This document shows positions 5,432 through 12,045 of a stretch of DNA of 12,052 bases, piece by piece; the first letter of the stretch is position 1, and each line of letters begins with the position of its first letter. The position numbers and the translations under genes are program-made. The notes beneath the pieces were generated by a model. The model did not search any database and was not told where the DNA came from. It saw nothing but the letters and a program-made list of their open reading frames with translations. Source of the DNA: Methanosarcinales archaeon. GTDB lineage: Archaea > Halobacteriota > Methanosarcinia > Methanotrichales > Methanotrichaceae. The stretch spans positions 1-12,052 of the forward strand of contig JAAEEW010000065.1 in NCBI GenBank assembly GCA_013415595.1, given 5' to 3'.

Positions 5432-6790
5432 TCAATTCTGTCCTTGCTTCCCGCCCAGCCGCTCCTCGATCTCCTCCAGCGTCAGGCTCTCCTGCGCTCC
5501 CCTATCCATGTCCCGGAAGCCCAGGCGTCCTTCCTCCAGTTCCTTCTTGCCCATTATGATCACGTGCGCGGCCCCGGCGCTGGCCGCCGACTTGAGCTGG
5601 GCTCCCAGGCCCCGGCCCATCACGTCCACCACCAGGGGGGTCACCTCCCTCAGCCTCCCTGCCACTTTCAGGGCCTCCGCCCGCACCTCCGGAGTGAAGG
5701 CCAGGACGGCCGGGGGCCTCCTGGCGGCAGTCTCTCCCGCCACCTCCATCAGCCGGTCAAATCCCAGGCCAAAGCCCGTGGAGGAGGTCTCCGCTCCGCC
5801 AAAGAGGCTGGCCAGCTGGTAGCTGCCGCCGCCGCAGATCTGGCTCTGGGCCCCCAGGCCCGAGGCGTAGATCTCGAAGACGGTGCCGGTGTAGTACTCC
5901 AGGCCGCGCACGATCTCAAAGTCGATGGTGGCCTGGACGCCGTAGCTGTCCAGGAGGTCCACCATCTCCAAAAACTCGTCCAGCCCCATCTCCGCCTCCA
6001 CCTCCCTTCCGGCGCGAGCCGTGCCCCGGGCGGACTGTGCCTTTGCCGGGGAGATGGACTCCAGGGAGGCGGATTCCGGCGCCTGGCCGTCGGCGACATC
6101 AGGAATGCTGGATAGGTTCATTGAGAGCTCCAGGGCCCGGTCCAGAGCCTTCCGGCCCTTGAGATCGATCAGCTCCAGCAGGCCCAGGTGCTCCAGTCCC
6201 AGGTCCTGCACTGCCTCCGACAGCCTCTGGCGCTCCTTCTTGTCGATCATCCTCATGAGACCCGGGCGGTGCTGGGGGGAGACCTTGTTCATGAGGCTTC
6301 GAATGAGGCCCAGGTAGCCCACGTGGATGTCTCCCTTCACCCCCAGGCTCTTGATCAGGGAGTCGGCCAGGGCGATCACCTCGGCCTCCGAGTCCGGCCT
6401 CTTGCCGCCGATCAGCTCCGCCCCCAGCTGCCAGAACTCCCGGAAGCGCCCTTTCTGGGGCCGCTCGTATCGGAAGCAGTTGCCGAAGTACCACAGGCGC
6501 AGGGGCTTGGCGACGTTTTGAAGCTCGTTGACGTACATCCTCATCACCGGAGCGGTGAGCTCGGGCCGGAGGGCCATGTCCCGGCCGCCCTTGTCCTGGA
6601 AGCTGTAGATCTCCTCCAGCACCCCCTCGCCGGACTTCAGGGTGAAGAGCTCCAGATGCTCGAAGGTGGGTGTGCCTATCTCCTGATAGCCCCATCTCTC
6701 CAAAATCCGCTCCATCTTTTTCCTGGACGCACCCCGCCGGTAAGCCTCATCGGGCAGGAAGTCCCTAGTGCCCCTCGGTCTTTGTATCAT
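5432..6790 (-). CDS. hisS: Histidyl-tRNA synthetase
   Basis: This class II synthetase charges tRNA-His with histidine. Counting from the longer start at 6805, motif 1 surrounds GYQEIGTPTFEHLELF (39-54), motif 2 spans LRPELTAPVMRMY and FGNCFRYERPQKGRFREFWQ, the histidine-binding signature is RGLEYYTGTVFEIYA (300-314), motif 3 is GFGLGFDRLM (344-353), and the anticodon-binding domain runs from about 365 to the end. A stretch rich in Ala/Ser/Glu (about 232-272) is inserted before the RGLEYY signature. I prefer ATG 6790 (MIQRPRGTRDF), because the TATA-like element at 6818-6825 would initiate near 6796, downstream of the alternative ATG at 6805, which would add MGVTD. The gene stands alone and is convergent with tbp. 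Confidence 0.95.
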   Translation of the reverse strand: MIQRPRGTRDFLPDEAYRRGASRKKMERILERWGYQEIGTPTFEHLELFTLKSGEGVLEEIYSFQDKGGRDMALRPELTAPVMRMYVNELQNVAKPLRLWYFGNCFRYERPQKGRFREFWQLGAELIGGKRPDSEAEVIALADSLIKSLGVKGDIHVGYLGLIRSLMNKVSPQHRPGLMRMIDKKERQRLSEAVQDLGLEHLGLLELIDLKGRKALDRALELSMNLSSIPDVADGQAPESASLESISPAKAQSARGTARAGREVEAEMGLDEFLEMVDLLDSYGVQATIDFEIVRGLEYYTGTVFEIYASGLGAQSQICGGGSYQLASLFGGAETSSTGFGLGFDRLMEVAGETAARRPPAVLAFTPEVRAEALKVAGRLREVTPLVVDVMGRGLGAQLKSAASAGAAHVIIMGKKELEEGRLGFRDMDRGAQESLTLEEIEERLGGKQGQN

Positions 6791-6817
6791 GTCTGTTACG
6801 CCCATATCGCAAAAGTA

Positions 6818-6825
6818 CCTTATAG
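6818..6825. promoter_or_regulatory. Possible bidirectional TATA element, hisS / DUF131 locus
   Basis: CCTTATAG (CTATAAGG on the minus strand) is centred about 26 nt from the DUF131-like ATG at 6849 on the plus strand. It is about 32 nt from the hisS ATG at 6790 on the minus strand. Either direction would give a leaderless or nearly leaderless transcript. No other TATA-like stretch lies in this divergent gap. Confidence 0.35.
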
Positions 6826-6848
6826 ATTGCGGATGTCCTGACCGGCTA

Positions 6849-7057
6849 ATGCGTCTTGCGGTAGGACTGGCCCTGACGGCCCTGGGGATGCTCCTGGTTC
6901 TCCAATCCCTGGGTGGAGAGGGCGAACTCTGGTGGGGTGGTTCTCATAGGCCCCATTCCCATCGTATTTGGCTCCAGCCCGGGGATGGCCACGATTAGGC
7001 CTTCTGCTGGGGCTGGGGGCCATGCTGCTCCTGGCCTGGGGGAAGAGATGTCGATGA
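6849..7057 (+). pseudogene. DUF131 (TIGR00304-type) membrane protein gene, broken frame
   Basis: The parts of a DUF131 protein (PF01998, unknown function) are present in order but in three frames. An N-terminal membrane segment MRLAVGLALTALGMLLVLQS starts at 6849. The family signature GGVVLIGPIPIVFGS is at 6931-6975 in the next frame. A second membrane segment, LGLLLGLGAMLLLAW, with stop TGA at 7055-7057, is in the third frame. Each step is +1, the first between about 6909 and 6931, the second near the GCCCGGGG run (6977-6984). The end overlaps the next ATG as ATGA, as expected of an intact ancestral operon. It may be a recent pseudogene, a sequencing error in G-runs, or a frameshifted gene. 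The residue-level match is by eye. Confidence 0.6.
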
Positions 7058-7406
7058 CTGAGATGTCGACGACCCTCATCCTGGGGATGGCCCTGACGCT
7101 CCTGGGACTGGCCATCGTTCTCCGGGAGGTGCTCTGCTCCCGGGATGGGCAGGGGATCTCCGCCGGGGAGAGAAGAGAGGGAGAAGAGGGGGCAGTCAGC
7201 CGAAGGGCAAAAAGAACTGAGAGCCAGGCCTGTGGACACGCCGTCAGCCGCCCCAGGGCCCAAGGGCAAAGGGGGGAGGAGTGGTGATGATAGGACCTAT
7301 GCCCCTGATATTCTCTTCGGATCCCAGGACCGCTTTGCAGGTCAGCCTGGCTGCCCTGGCCTTGATGCTGCTGTGGCTGGTGGCCTGGGTGCTGGTGCAG
7401 GGGTGA
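7054..7406 (+). pseudogene. Second DUF131-type membrane protein gene, broken frame
   Basis: A paralogue follows directly. The membrane segment MSTTLILGMALTLLGLAIVL begins near 7054-7063, followed by a long charged linker (GERREGEEG, SRRAKR) ending at TGA 7285-7287. The signature GGVVMIGPMPLIFSS and second membrane segment SLAALALMLLWLVAWVLV lie in a different frame (about 7275-7406). That frame is open only from 7221, so the shift falls between about 7120 and 7275. The TGA overlaps an ATG at 7287 (TGATG), preceded by a strong GGGAGGA site, so the C-terminal part could be made separately by coupled translation. The linker is longer than I expect for this family. It is either a decayed gene, an error in the G6 run (7271-7276), or a split gene. 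Confidence 0.55.
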
Positions 7407-7483
7407 TAAGGGACCCACTGAGGCGGTTGCCCGTCATTTGGGCAGAAAGAGAAAATCAGGGAGCTTCAGGCTCAAGCTCGGAT

Positions 7484-7978
7484 TCAGACCAGCTTGTCCT
7501 CTAATCCCTGGCCGGAACAGAGACATCCGCCTGCGCCCTGAACGGGCTGCAGCACCACATTAGATGTGGCGATGGCATTTCCACCCCGGGCGGTGTTTAT
7601 GGCGATCACGGTAATCCCGCTCACCTGGATGTTCATGTAATTCATCCTGGGAGACGACGGACCGAGCATATCCTGGTAATCCAGGTCCCTCTGCATCTCG
7701 GTGTTGATGGCCACCATGCCCTGGAGGTTCTGGGCGCCATTAAGCCTCATGTCCTGATGGGACTTCAGGCTGTTAAGAGACGAAATATCTGAAGGCAGCG
7801 GCTGAACCGGGCTGAAAATGGAAGGCTCCCCGCTGATGAACTCGTTATGATAATTCTTAATGTCCTGGAGAGATAGCTCGCTCGATGACTGGCCAAAGCC
7901 CACCTGCACCAGCAAGCAGGCAAAAAGAAGCGCCACGCCCGCCAGCTTGAAGCTCGCGGGCAGTCGCACGTTGTCCAT
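7484..7978 (-). CDS. Small exported protein of unknown function
   Basis: I do not recognise this 164-residue protein. It has a clear Sec signal: basic start (MDNVRLPASFK), hydrophobic core LAGVALLFACLLVQVGF, and likely cleavage after FGQ near residue 30. The mature part is polar and rich in Ser, Asn and Gln, with a Pro-rich stretch (SPVQPLPS), then a beta-type C-terminal segment (NIQVSGITVIAINTA, GNAIATSNVVLQPVQ) and a CLC motif (152-154) near the end. No lipobox or C-terminal anchor is visible, so release from the membrane or association with the cell surface is inferred. It follows another exported protein gene by 31 nt on the same strand. It is probably lineage-specific. Confidence 0.75.
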   Translation of the reverse strand: MDNVRLPASFKLAGVALLFACLLVQVGFGQSSSELSLQDIKNYHNEFISGEPSIFSPVQPLPSDISSLNSLKSHQDMRLNGAQNLQGMVAINTEMQRDLDYQDMLGPSSPRMNYMNIQVSGITVIAINTARGGNAIATSNVVLQPVQGAGGCLCSGQGLEDKLV

Positions 7979-8009
7979 TTTGGGTCCTATCTCAACTGAG
8001 CCAAAGTAT

Positions 8010-8438
8010 TTAGCTCTGGCTGGTCGTGATGGTTACCTTGTTCTTTGCTGCTGCAGAGCCAAACGCCTGGGCGTTGTGGTCGCCAACCTTGATCCTCTCG
8101 AAGTTGAACACCGGAGAGCAGTTGCAGCCTTCGGAATCCTGACTCTTATCGATAGTGATCTCGTTGGTAGCTACGGCCTGCGAAGAGAATGGCGGGTTAG
8201 CCCACCAGTTGCCTACTGCGAAAGCAGCATCGTTTCCGGTCTCAATGAAGTCGACATTGGTTCCTCCATTGATGATCACGGGGAAGGTTATGGTCGCCTT
8301 GTCGCCTGCGTCGAATATTCCGTCAACCGTTCCGCCGTTGTCGGCCATATCGGCACCGCCAACGCCGGCATTCTGCGCCATAGCGGGAACTGCAAGGATA
8401 GCCATGGCCACGGCAAGCAATATTGCTATTTTCTTGAT
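8010..8438 (-). CDS. Small exported protein, apparent ATC start
   Basis: No known family is recognised. Starting at ATC (8436-8438) gives 142 residues with a textbook signal peptide: two lysines, core IAILLAVAMAILAV, cleavage after PAMA. The ATC is preceded by GGTGGTGA (8443-8450) at normal spacing, and an in-frame TAG lies immediately upstream of that site. The first conventional start, TTG at 8420, would delete the lysines and leave no ribosome binding site. The mature part is rich in Gly, Ala, Asn and Asp and has a beta-type pattern (ATITFPVIINGG, KVTITTSQS) and CNC (near 100). Its C-terminal layout, charged strand then N-x-V-x-I ending near SQ, loosely resembles the downstream gene. It is the first gene of a two-gene operon. 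Confidence 0.72.
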   Translation of the reverse strand: MKKIAILLAVAMAILAVPAMAQNAGVGGADMADNGGTVDGIFDAGDKATITFPVIINGGTNVDFIETGNDAAFAVGNWWANPPFSSQAVATNEITIDKSQDSEGCNCSPVFNFERIKVGDHNAQAFGSAAAKNKVTITTSQS

Positions 8439-8487
8439 AGTTTCACCACCCTAACATCCTTATTTAAGTAGAGAGTTTACTTTGTTC

Positions 8488-8497
8488 TATTTATATT
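8488..8497 (-). promoter_or_regulatory. TATA box of the exported-protein operon
   Basis: On the minus strand AATATAAATA, preceded by a purine-rich CCAAAAA stretch that may act as BRE, is centred about 54 nt before the ATC start. This predicts a leader of about 28 nt that would include the GGTGGTGA site. It is a good match in an otherwise AT-rich gap. Confidence 0.5.
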
Positions 8498-8894
8498 TTT
8501 TGGTAATACTCTAAGAATGAGCAAAGATATTTTAGTGAGAATATTCCCGATAAGATACGCTAAGCCCGCAAGAATTCCCAGTTCGTGTTGAGAATAAAAG
8601 TATCGGAGAATGAAATTTTAAGATTACAGGGGGAGATGCCGCCAGACAAGATAAATCATTATATAATTAATATATTTACTAAATACAGAAATGTAAAGTT
8701 TACCCTGTCCTTGACTGAAAGCCTGCGGCCAGCGCGAAATTGTCTTGATGGAGGGAAAAATCCGCATTCCTTTTGCGCTGCCAATAAAAACATCCTGCAA
8801 CAGCTACCTTCGATCCATAGACCACTTTGCTACCCCAGGTACTATTGCGTCCAATTAAGGTATAAATCTTTCCTAGAAGTGCCCCTGGAAAAGA
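8498..8894. other. AT-rich gap between exported-protein operon and DP1
   Basis: About 400 nt hold no credible protein gene; a 105-codon plus-strand frame (8585-8902) lacks a ribosome binding site and the G/C-ended codons of its neighbours. The stretch contains a very AT-rich block (about 8656-8680, CATTATATAATTAATATATT) that could be a promoter. It also contains an imperfect hairpin at 8727-8782 and a second TATA-like GGTATAAAT at 8859-8867. It is clearly lower in GC than flanking genes. Confidence 0.5.
8727..8782 (+). ncRNA. Possible structured RNA hairpin
   Basis: GGC-AGCGCGAAA (8727-8739, with C8730 bulged) pairs with TTTGCGCT-GCC (8771-8782) over 12 base pairs. One is a G-U pair that becomes a mismatch on the other strand, so the plus-strand RNA is favoured. 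The loop is 31 nt. The AT-rich block near 8676 is placed to start a transcript around 8700. There is no match to a known RNA family by eye. Confidence 0.2.
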
Positions 8895-10499
8895 TCAGGT
8901 GAAAAGCAGCTTGCGGACCTTCATTGTAGCCAGATCGACGTAAGGGACCACGGCGGGAGTGGGCTGGATGTTCATCTTCTTTTGAAAATCGGTCTGAGAT
9001 TGCCAGGTGCCGCTGTTCACCACCGTGACCCCCTTGTACCTGGTGATGCCCACCATGTGCACGTGGCCGCAGTGCAGGATGGAGGGCGGCTTCTGAATCA
9101 CGTAGTGGTCCTCCACCTCCGGGGCAATGGAGACCCGGCTGCCGTATACAGGACACAGATGCCGGCGGCGGAGCATCTCCACCATGGCCTTCTCCGGCTC
9201 GTGGTAGGACAGCCCTGGAATCTTCAGCACCAGATCGTCGATGGACCGGCCGTGATAGACCAGGGAGGTGGCGCCACCCAGGCTTATCCAGGCTGGATTG
9301 CCCACAAAGACGAAGGAAGGGGGGAACAGCTCCCGGATCTCGGGAGGAAGGGACGGCTGGGGCTCCGCCTGCCTCACTATGTCGTGATTGCCCGGCGAGA
9401 TCACCACCTTTATTCGCCCCGGGATTTCCTTCAAGAATTGAGCGGCCGTTGCGTACTGCTCGTAGATGTCCTTGATGGCCAGGTCGCCCTCCTGGCCCGG
9501 GTAGACCCCTATTCCGTCCACCACATCCCCGGCTATGACCAGGTACTGTACCCCGGCCGCCAGGCCGGATGGGTCGTCCACCTCGCCGTTTATCCAGGAC
9601 AGGAACCGGCTCCAGGCGTCCTCCAGGAAGTACTTGCTTCCCACGTGCAGGTCGGAGAGCAGCAGGGCTCCGCCCTGGCAGGGGGTCAGGTTCACGTTCT
9701 GCGCCTGCAGGTCGGGCCAGATCAGGGACCGGGCAAATACGCGGCCGCTTCCATCCGAGACACCCACCACCCCCAGCACCTCGTCGGTGACCACCTGCAG
9801 GGACTGCTCGAAGGGAGGCGAATCCTTCTGAAACAGCACCGTGACCATGCCTGTGGGGTCCTCCAGCTCCACCACCCGGTGGCCCTTGTTGGTGGTCCGG
9901 ACCTCCATCACCATGCCTATCAAAGAGACCTCCCGGCCGGCGGTGTTCTGGCCCAGGCTCTCGATGGGCCGGGCGTTGATCCGGCGGGATAAAAGATCGC
10001 GAAGCTTGCTGTAGCGATCCCGGAAATAGCCCACGAAGTCCGAGTACTGGCCGACGCAGGTGGACCGCCCGGTGATATCGCACAAGAGCTCAACTCCGGA
10101 AAGAGGCCTCGCGGCATCCAGCCCCCGGCCCCCGGCATGGGCCGCCTCCGCCGCCAACAACGCCGGGCTGCCCTCTGAATGCGCCACTCTGGTGGAAGAG
10201 GGCGACAATCCGGGAACGGCGACCCGGGGAGCCCCGGAGGGAAAAGATTGGCCAGCGGATCCGGGCATTCCCGCCGGGGGGGAGAGCTTCCTCCCCCGCC
10301 CCTCGAAGAGCATCTTTCGCAGCGCCGGCTCAAAGGCCGCTATATCCTCTGCCCTCACCACCACGGTAGAGCTGTCCAGGCGGCGCAGCACCTGCTCTAC
10401 CACCTGGTTGACCCCGCCGGGAAAGGAATTTATGAGCTCCAGGGCCTCAGGCTCGATCTGATAGCCCTCTTCTGCGAACTTCTGGACGATCTCCAGCAT
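8895..10499 (-). CDS. polB: DNA polymerase D (Pol II) small subunit DP1
   Basis: This 534-residue DP1 is the proofreading subunit of the euryarchaeal replicative polymerase PolD, partner of DP2 (not in this window). A helical N-terminal domain (1-70) is followed by a low-complexity Ala/Gly/Ser/Pro linker (72-130), an OB-fold region (about 185-265), and a calcineurin/Mre11-like phosphodiesterase domain. The metal-site motifs are all kept: DLH (283-285), GDVVDG (324-329), GNHD (370-373), YHGRS with H416 and GHVH (478-481). The 3'-5' exonuclease is therefore expected to be active. The C-terminus (NSGTWQSQTDFQKKMN, PAVVPYVDL) is family-typical. ATG 10499 is the only good start. It is divergent from the signal peptidase gene across 41 nt. 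Confidence 0.95.
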   Translation of the reverse strand: MLEIVQKFAEEGYQIEPEALELINSFPGGVNQVVEQVLRRLDSSTVVVRAEDIAAFEPALRKMLFEGRGRKLSPPAGMPGSAGQSFPSGAPRVAVPGLSPSSTRVAHSEGSPALLAAEAAHAGGRGLDAARPLSGVELLCDITGRSTCVGQYSDFVGYFRDRYSKLRDLLSRRINARPIESLGQNTAGREVSLIGMVMEVRTTNKGHRVVELEDPTGMVTVLFQKDSPPFEQSLQVVTDEVLGVVGVSDGSGRVFARSLIWPDLQAQNVNLTPCQGGALLLSDLHVGSKYFLEDAWSRFLSWINGEVDDPSGLAAGVQYLVIAGDVVDGIGVYPGQEGDLAIKDIYEQYATAAQFLKEIPGRIKVVISPGNHDIVRQAEPQPSLPPEIRELFPPSFVFVGNPAWISLGGATSLVYHGRSIDDLVLKIPGLSYHEPEKAMVEMLRRRHLCPVYGSRVSIAPEVEDHYVIQKPPSILHCGHVHMVGITRYKGVTVVNSGTWQSQTDFQKKMNIQPTPAVVPYVDLATMKVRKLLFT

Positions 10500-10540
10500 C
10501 GAAAACAGTATAACACCGTACCTTGTGATAAAGGTGGCTG
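10500..10540. promoter_or_regulatory. Compact divergent promoter, DP1 / signal peptidase
   Basis: Only 41 nt separate the two ATG codons. CTTTATCA on the minus strand (about 10526-10533) lies about 30 nt before the DP1 ATG. AGTATAAC on the plus strand (10507-10514) lies about 30 nt before the peptidase ATG. AAGGTGG (10531-10537) is a possible ribosome binding site for the peptidase. The two promoters must interleave, and both transcripts would have very short leaders. Confidence 0.4.
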
Positions 10541-11260
10541 ATGAAGATTAAAGAATGGCTGGATGTTTATTCCCAACTTCCCGGATTCGTCCGGGACGTG
10601 GTCTTCGTGGTTCTGGTGGTGGGAGGCATATCTGTTTTCTCCCAGATAACCCTGGGCCTGTGGACCCCCATGGTGGCCGTGGAATCGGGCAGCATGGTGC
10701 CCAACCTGAACATAGGGGACATCGTGGTGGTTCAGGGAGCGTCCCGGATCGATATCAAGACCTGGGAGGACGCGGAGGCAAATGGCGAGCTGGCCTTCAA
10801 CCTTCCCGGGGACGTCATACTCTACCGCCCCTACGGCAAGGAGAGACTGGGCCTGGCCGACCAGCTGGCTCACATCTTCCTCAGAAGGCCCTACCCTCCG
10901 GACAAGGCCACCCCCATAATTCACCGCGCCCTGCGCCATGTCCAGGAGGGCGACCCCATGTGGGAGGGAGGACCGCCGGCGCCGTTCCCCGGGTACATCA
11001 CCAAGGGCGACCACAACGACATGATCGACCAGAAGGCGGGGATGATAGTTGGGCCGGCCAACGAGACCATGATGTGGGGCCCGAGCTCCTTCCTGATCAA
11101 GGTGGGTGACCAGACCTATCTGGGAGAGGGGATAAGCTATCTCACGCCGGTCAAAGAGGAATGGGTGATCGGGGCGGCGCGGTTCAAGATCCCCTACGTG
11201 GGCTACGTCAGGCTTCTGCCGGGAATGATAATCAACCAGGCCCGGGACCTCCTCAGCTAG
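10541..11260 (+). CDS. Signal peptidase I, archaeal Sec11-like (S26B)
   Basis: This 239-residue membrane protease removes signal peptides from Sec-exported proteins. One N-terminal membrane segment (about 17-40, VRDVVFVVLVVGGISVFSQI) is followed by the box with nucleophile S51 (ESGSMVPN, 48-55). IIHR follows with H128, the histidine that replaces lysine as general base in archaeal/ER enzymes. YITKGDHNDMID (152-163) supplies the conserved aspartates. The region between boxes (70-125) is long, as in other methanogen versions. A weakly hydrophobic segment (IPYVGYVRLLPGMII) lies near the C-terminus and may be a second anchor. It could process the two exported proteins encoded in this window; that link is inference from proximity. 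It is a single gene ended by a hairpin terminator. Confidence 0.92.
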   Translation: MKIKEWLDVYSQLPGFVRDVVFVVLVVGGISVFSQITLGLWTPMVAVESGSMVPNLNIGDIVVVQGASRIDIKTWEDAEANGELAFNLPGDVILYRPYGKERLGLADQLAHIFLRRPYPPDKATPIIHRALRHVQEGDPMWEGGPPAPFPGYITKGDHNDMIDQKAGMIVGPANETMMWGPSSFLIKVGDQTYLGEGISYLTPVKEEWVIGAARFKIPYVGYVRLLPGMIINQARDLLS

Positions 11261-11272
11261 GAGGCCATTTTT
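11248..11272 (+). terminator. Intrinsic-type terminator after signal peptidase
   Basis: CCTCCT (11248-11253) and AGGAGG (11259-11264) form a 6-bp stem with loop CAGCT, followed after CCA by TTTTT (11268-11272). The stem contains the TAG stop codon (11258-11260). The T tract fits archaeal termination and lies in the 47-nt gap before the convergent fibrillarin gene. Confidence 0.55.
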
Positions 11273-11307
11273 CCCCCGGGGCGCGCCCTGTCTCCAGGGG
11301 GGCGTCT

Positions 11308-12045
11308 TCAGGCTGGGCCGGGCTTTCTGGCCACCACCGCCCGGTGATCCCGGTGATAGGGCTGGAGGTCCGTCTCCTGCACCACCTCCAGGCCACAGAG
11401 CCGGGCCACCTCGGCATCGCAGACATCATCAGCCGACGACGACGAGTCTATGGACATGGCCTTTATCATCAGAATCAGGATTCCGCCGGGCCGCAGGTAA
11501 AATTGAGCATTTCGAAGGGCGATATCCGCCTGGTTTCGCTGGGCCACGTCCTGATAGATCAGATCCACCGGCTCCACCAGCCGGCTGTAGCTCTCCGGGA
11601 GGGCCGCGTTCTCCAGGAGAGGTATGATGTTGCTCCTGGCCTGGCATAGCACCAGGAGGTCACGCATGGCCCGGGAGGACATCTCCACAGCATAGACCAG
11701 CCCGCCGGAGAACATGTCGCTCACGTGGCTCACGGTGGTTCCAGTGGCCGCCCCCAGGTAAAGCACCCTGGACCGTGGAGGGAGACGGAGCATATCGAGG
11801 GCCGGACTGCCTTCCCGGTGAAGAGACTTCAGAATCAGGGCAGCCAGCTTGGATCGGGTGGGATCCCATATTCTGTAACCGCCGATTATCCTCTCCCCGT
11901 AAACCGCCCCCGGGGCAGCGCATCGGGTGGCGATTCTCTCCAGACCCTCGATATACATCAGAAAGACGCCGGGCAATACCTCCAGCGGCGAGACCTGGGG
12001 ATCCAAAATCCGGTCGGAATCCGGGACCGCGGGATCAAGAGGCAC
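11308..12045 (-). CDS. flpA: Fibrillarin-like rRNA/tRNA 2'-O-methyltransferase
   Basis: This 245-residue fibrillarin is the SAM-dependent methyltransferase of archaeal C/D box sRNPs, which 2'-O-methylates rRNA and tRNA with Nop5 and L7Ae. Visible signatures are VYGERI and WDPTRSKLAA (60-69, catalytic-type K66), SAM-binding VLYLGAATGTTVSHVSD (94-110), VYAVEMSSRAMRDLL, YQDVAQRNQ (D166), MIKAMSID (K195) and PYHRDH (probably H234). About 20 residues precede the usual LPGVF start. GTG 12045 is used because an in-frame TAA lies immediately before it; no ribosome binding site is visible in the few bases left. Nop5 usually sits upstream of this gene in archaea and may lie just outside the window. Confidence 0.94.
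   Translation of the reverse strand: MPLDPAVPDSDRILDPQVSPLEVLPGVFLMYIEGLERIATRCAAPGAVYGERIIGGYRIWDPTRSKLAALILKSLHREGSPALDMLRLPPRSRVLYLGAATGTTVSHVSDMFSGGLVYAVEMSSRAMRDLLVLCQARSNIIPLLENAALPESYSRLVEPVDLIYQDVAQRNQADIALRNAQFYLRPGGILILMIKAMSIDSSSSADDVCDAEVARLCGLEVVQETDLQPYHRDHRAVVARKPGPA

Noticed and set aside
5375..6115. Plus-strand frame opposite hisS
   Set aside because: Antisense of a certain synthetase; Leu/Gln/Arg/Gly-rich shadow composition.
6913..7287. Single 124-codon gene spanning both DUF131 copies
   Set aside because: It joins the middle of one copy to the beginning of the next with a shadow-like segment between; better explained by frame breaks, although translation is not excluded.
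7145..7504. Frame crossing the second DUF131 locus
   Set aside because: It contains none of the conserved membrane or signature segments, only the charged linker region in a third frame.
8585..8902. Plus-strand 105-codon frame in the AT-rich gap
   Set aside because: TTG start without ribosome binding site, no recognisable domain, codon use unlike neighbours, and its end overlaps the end of DP1.
8842..10083. Long minus-strand frame overlapping DP1
   Set aside because: It is a different frame of the same strand as DP1, Gly/Arg/Pro-rich, whereas DP1 has all its catalytic motifs.
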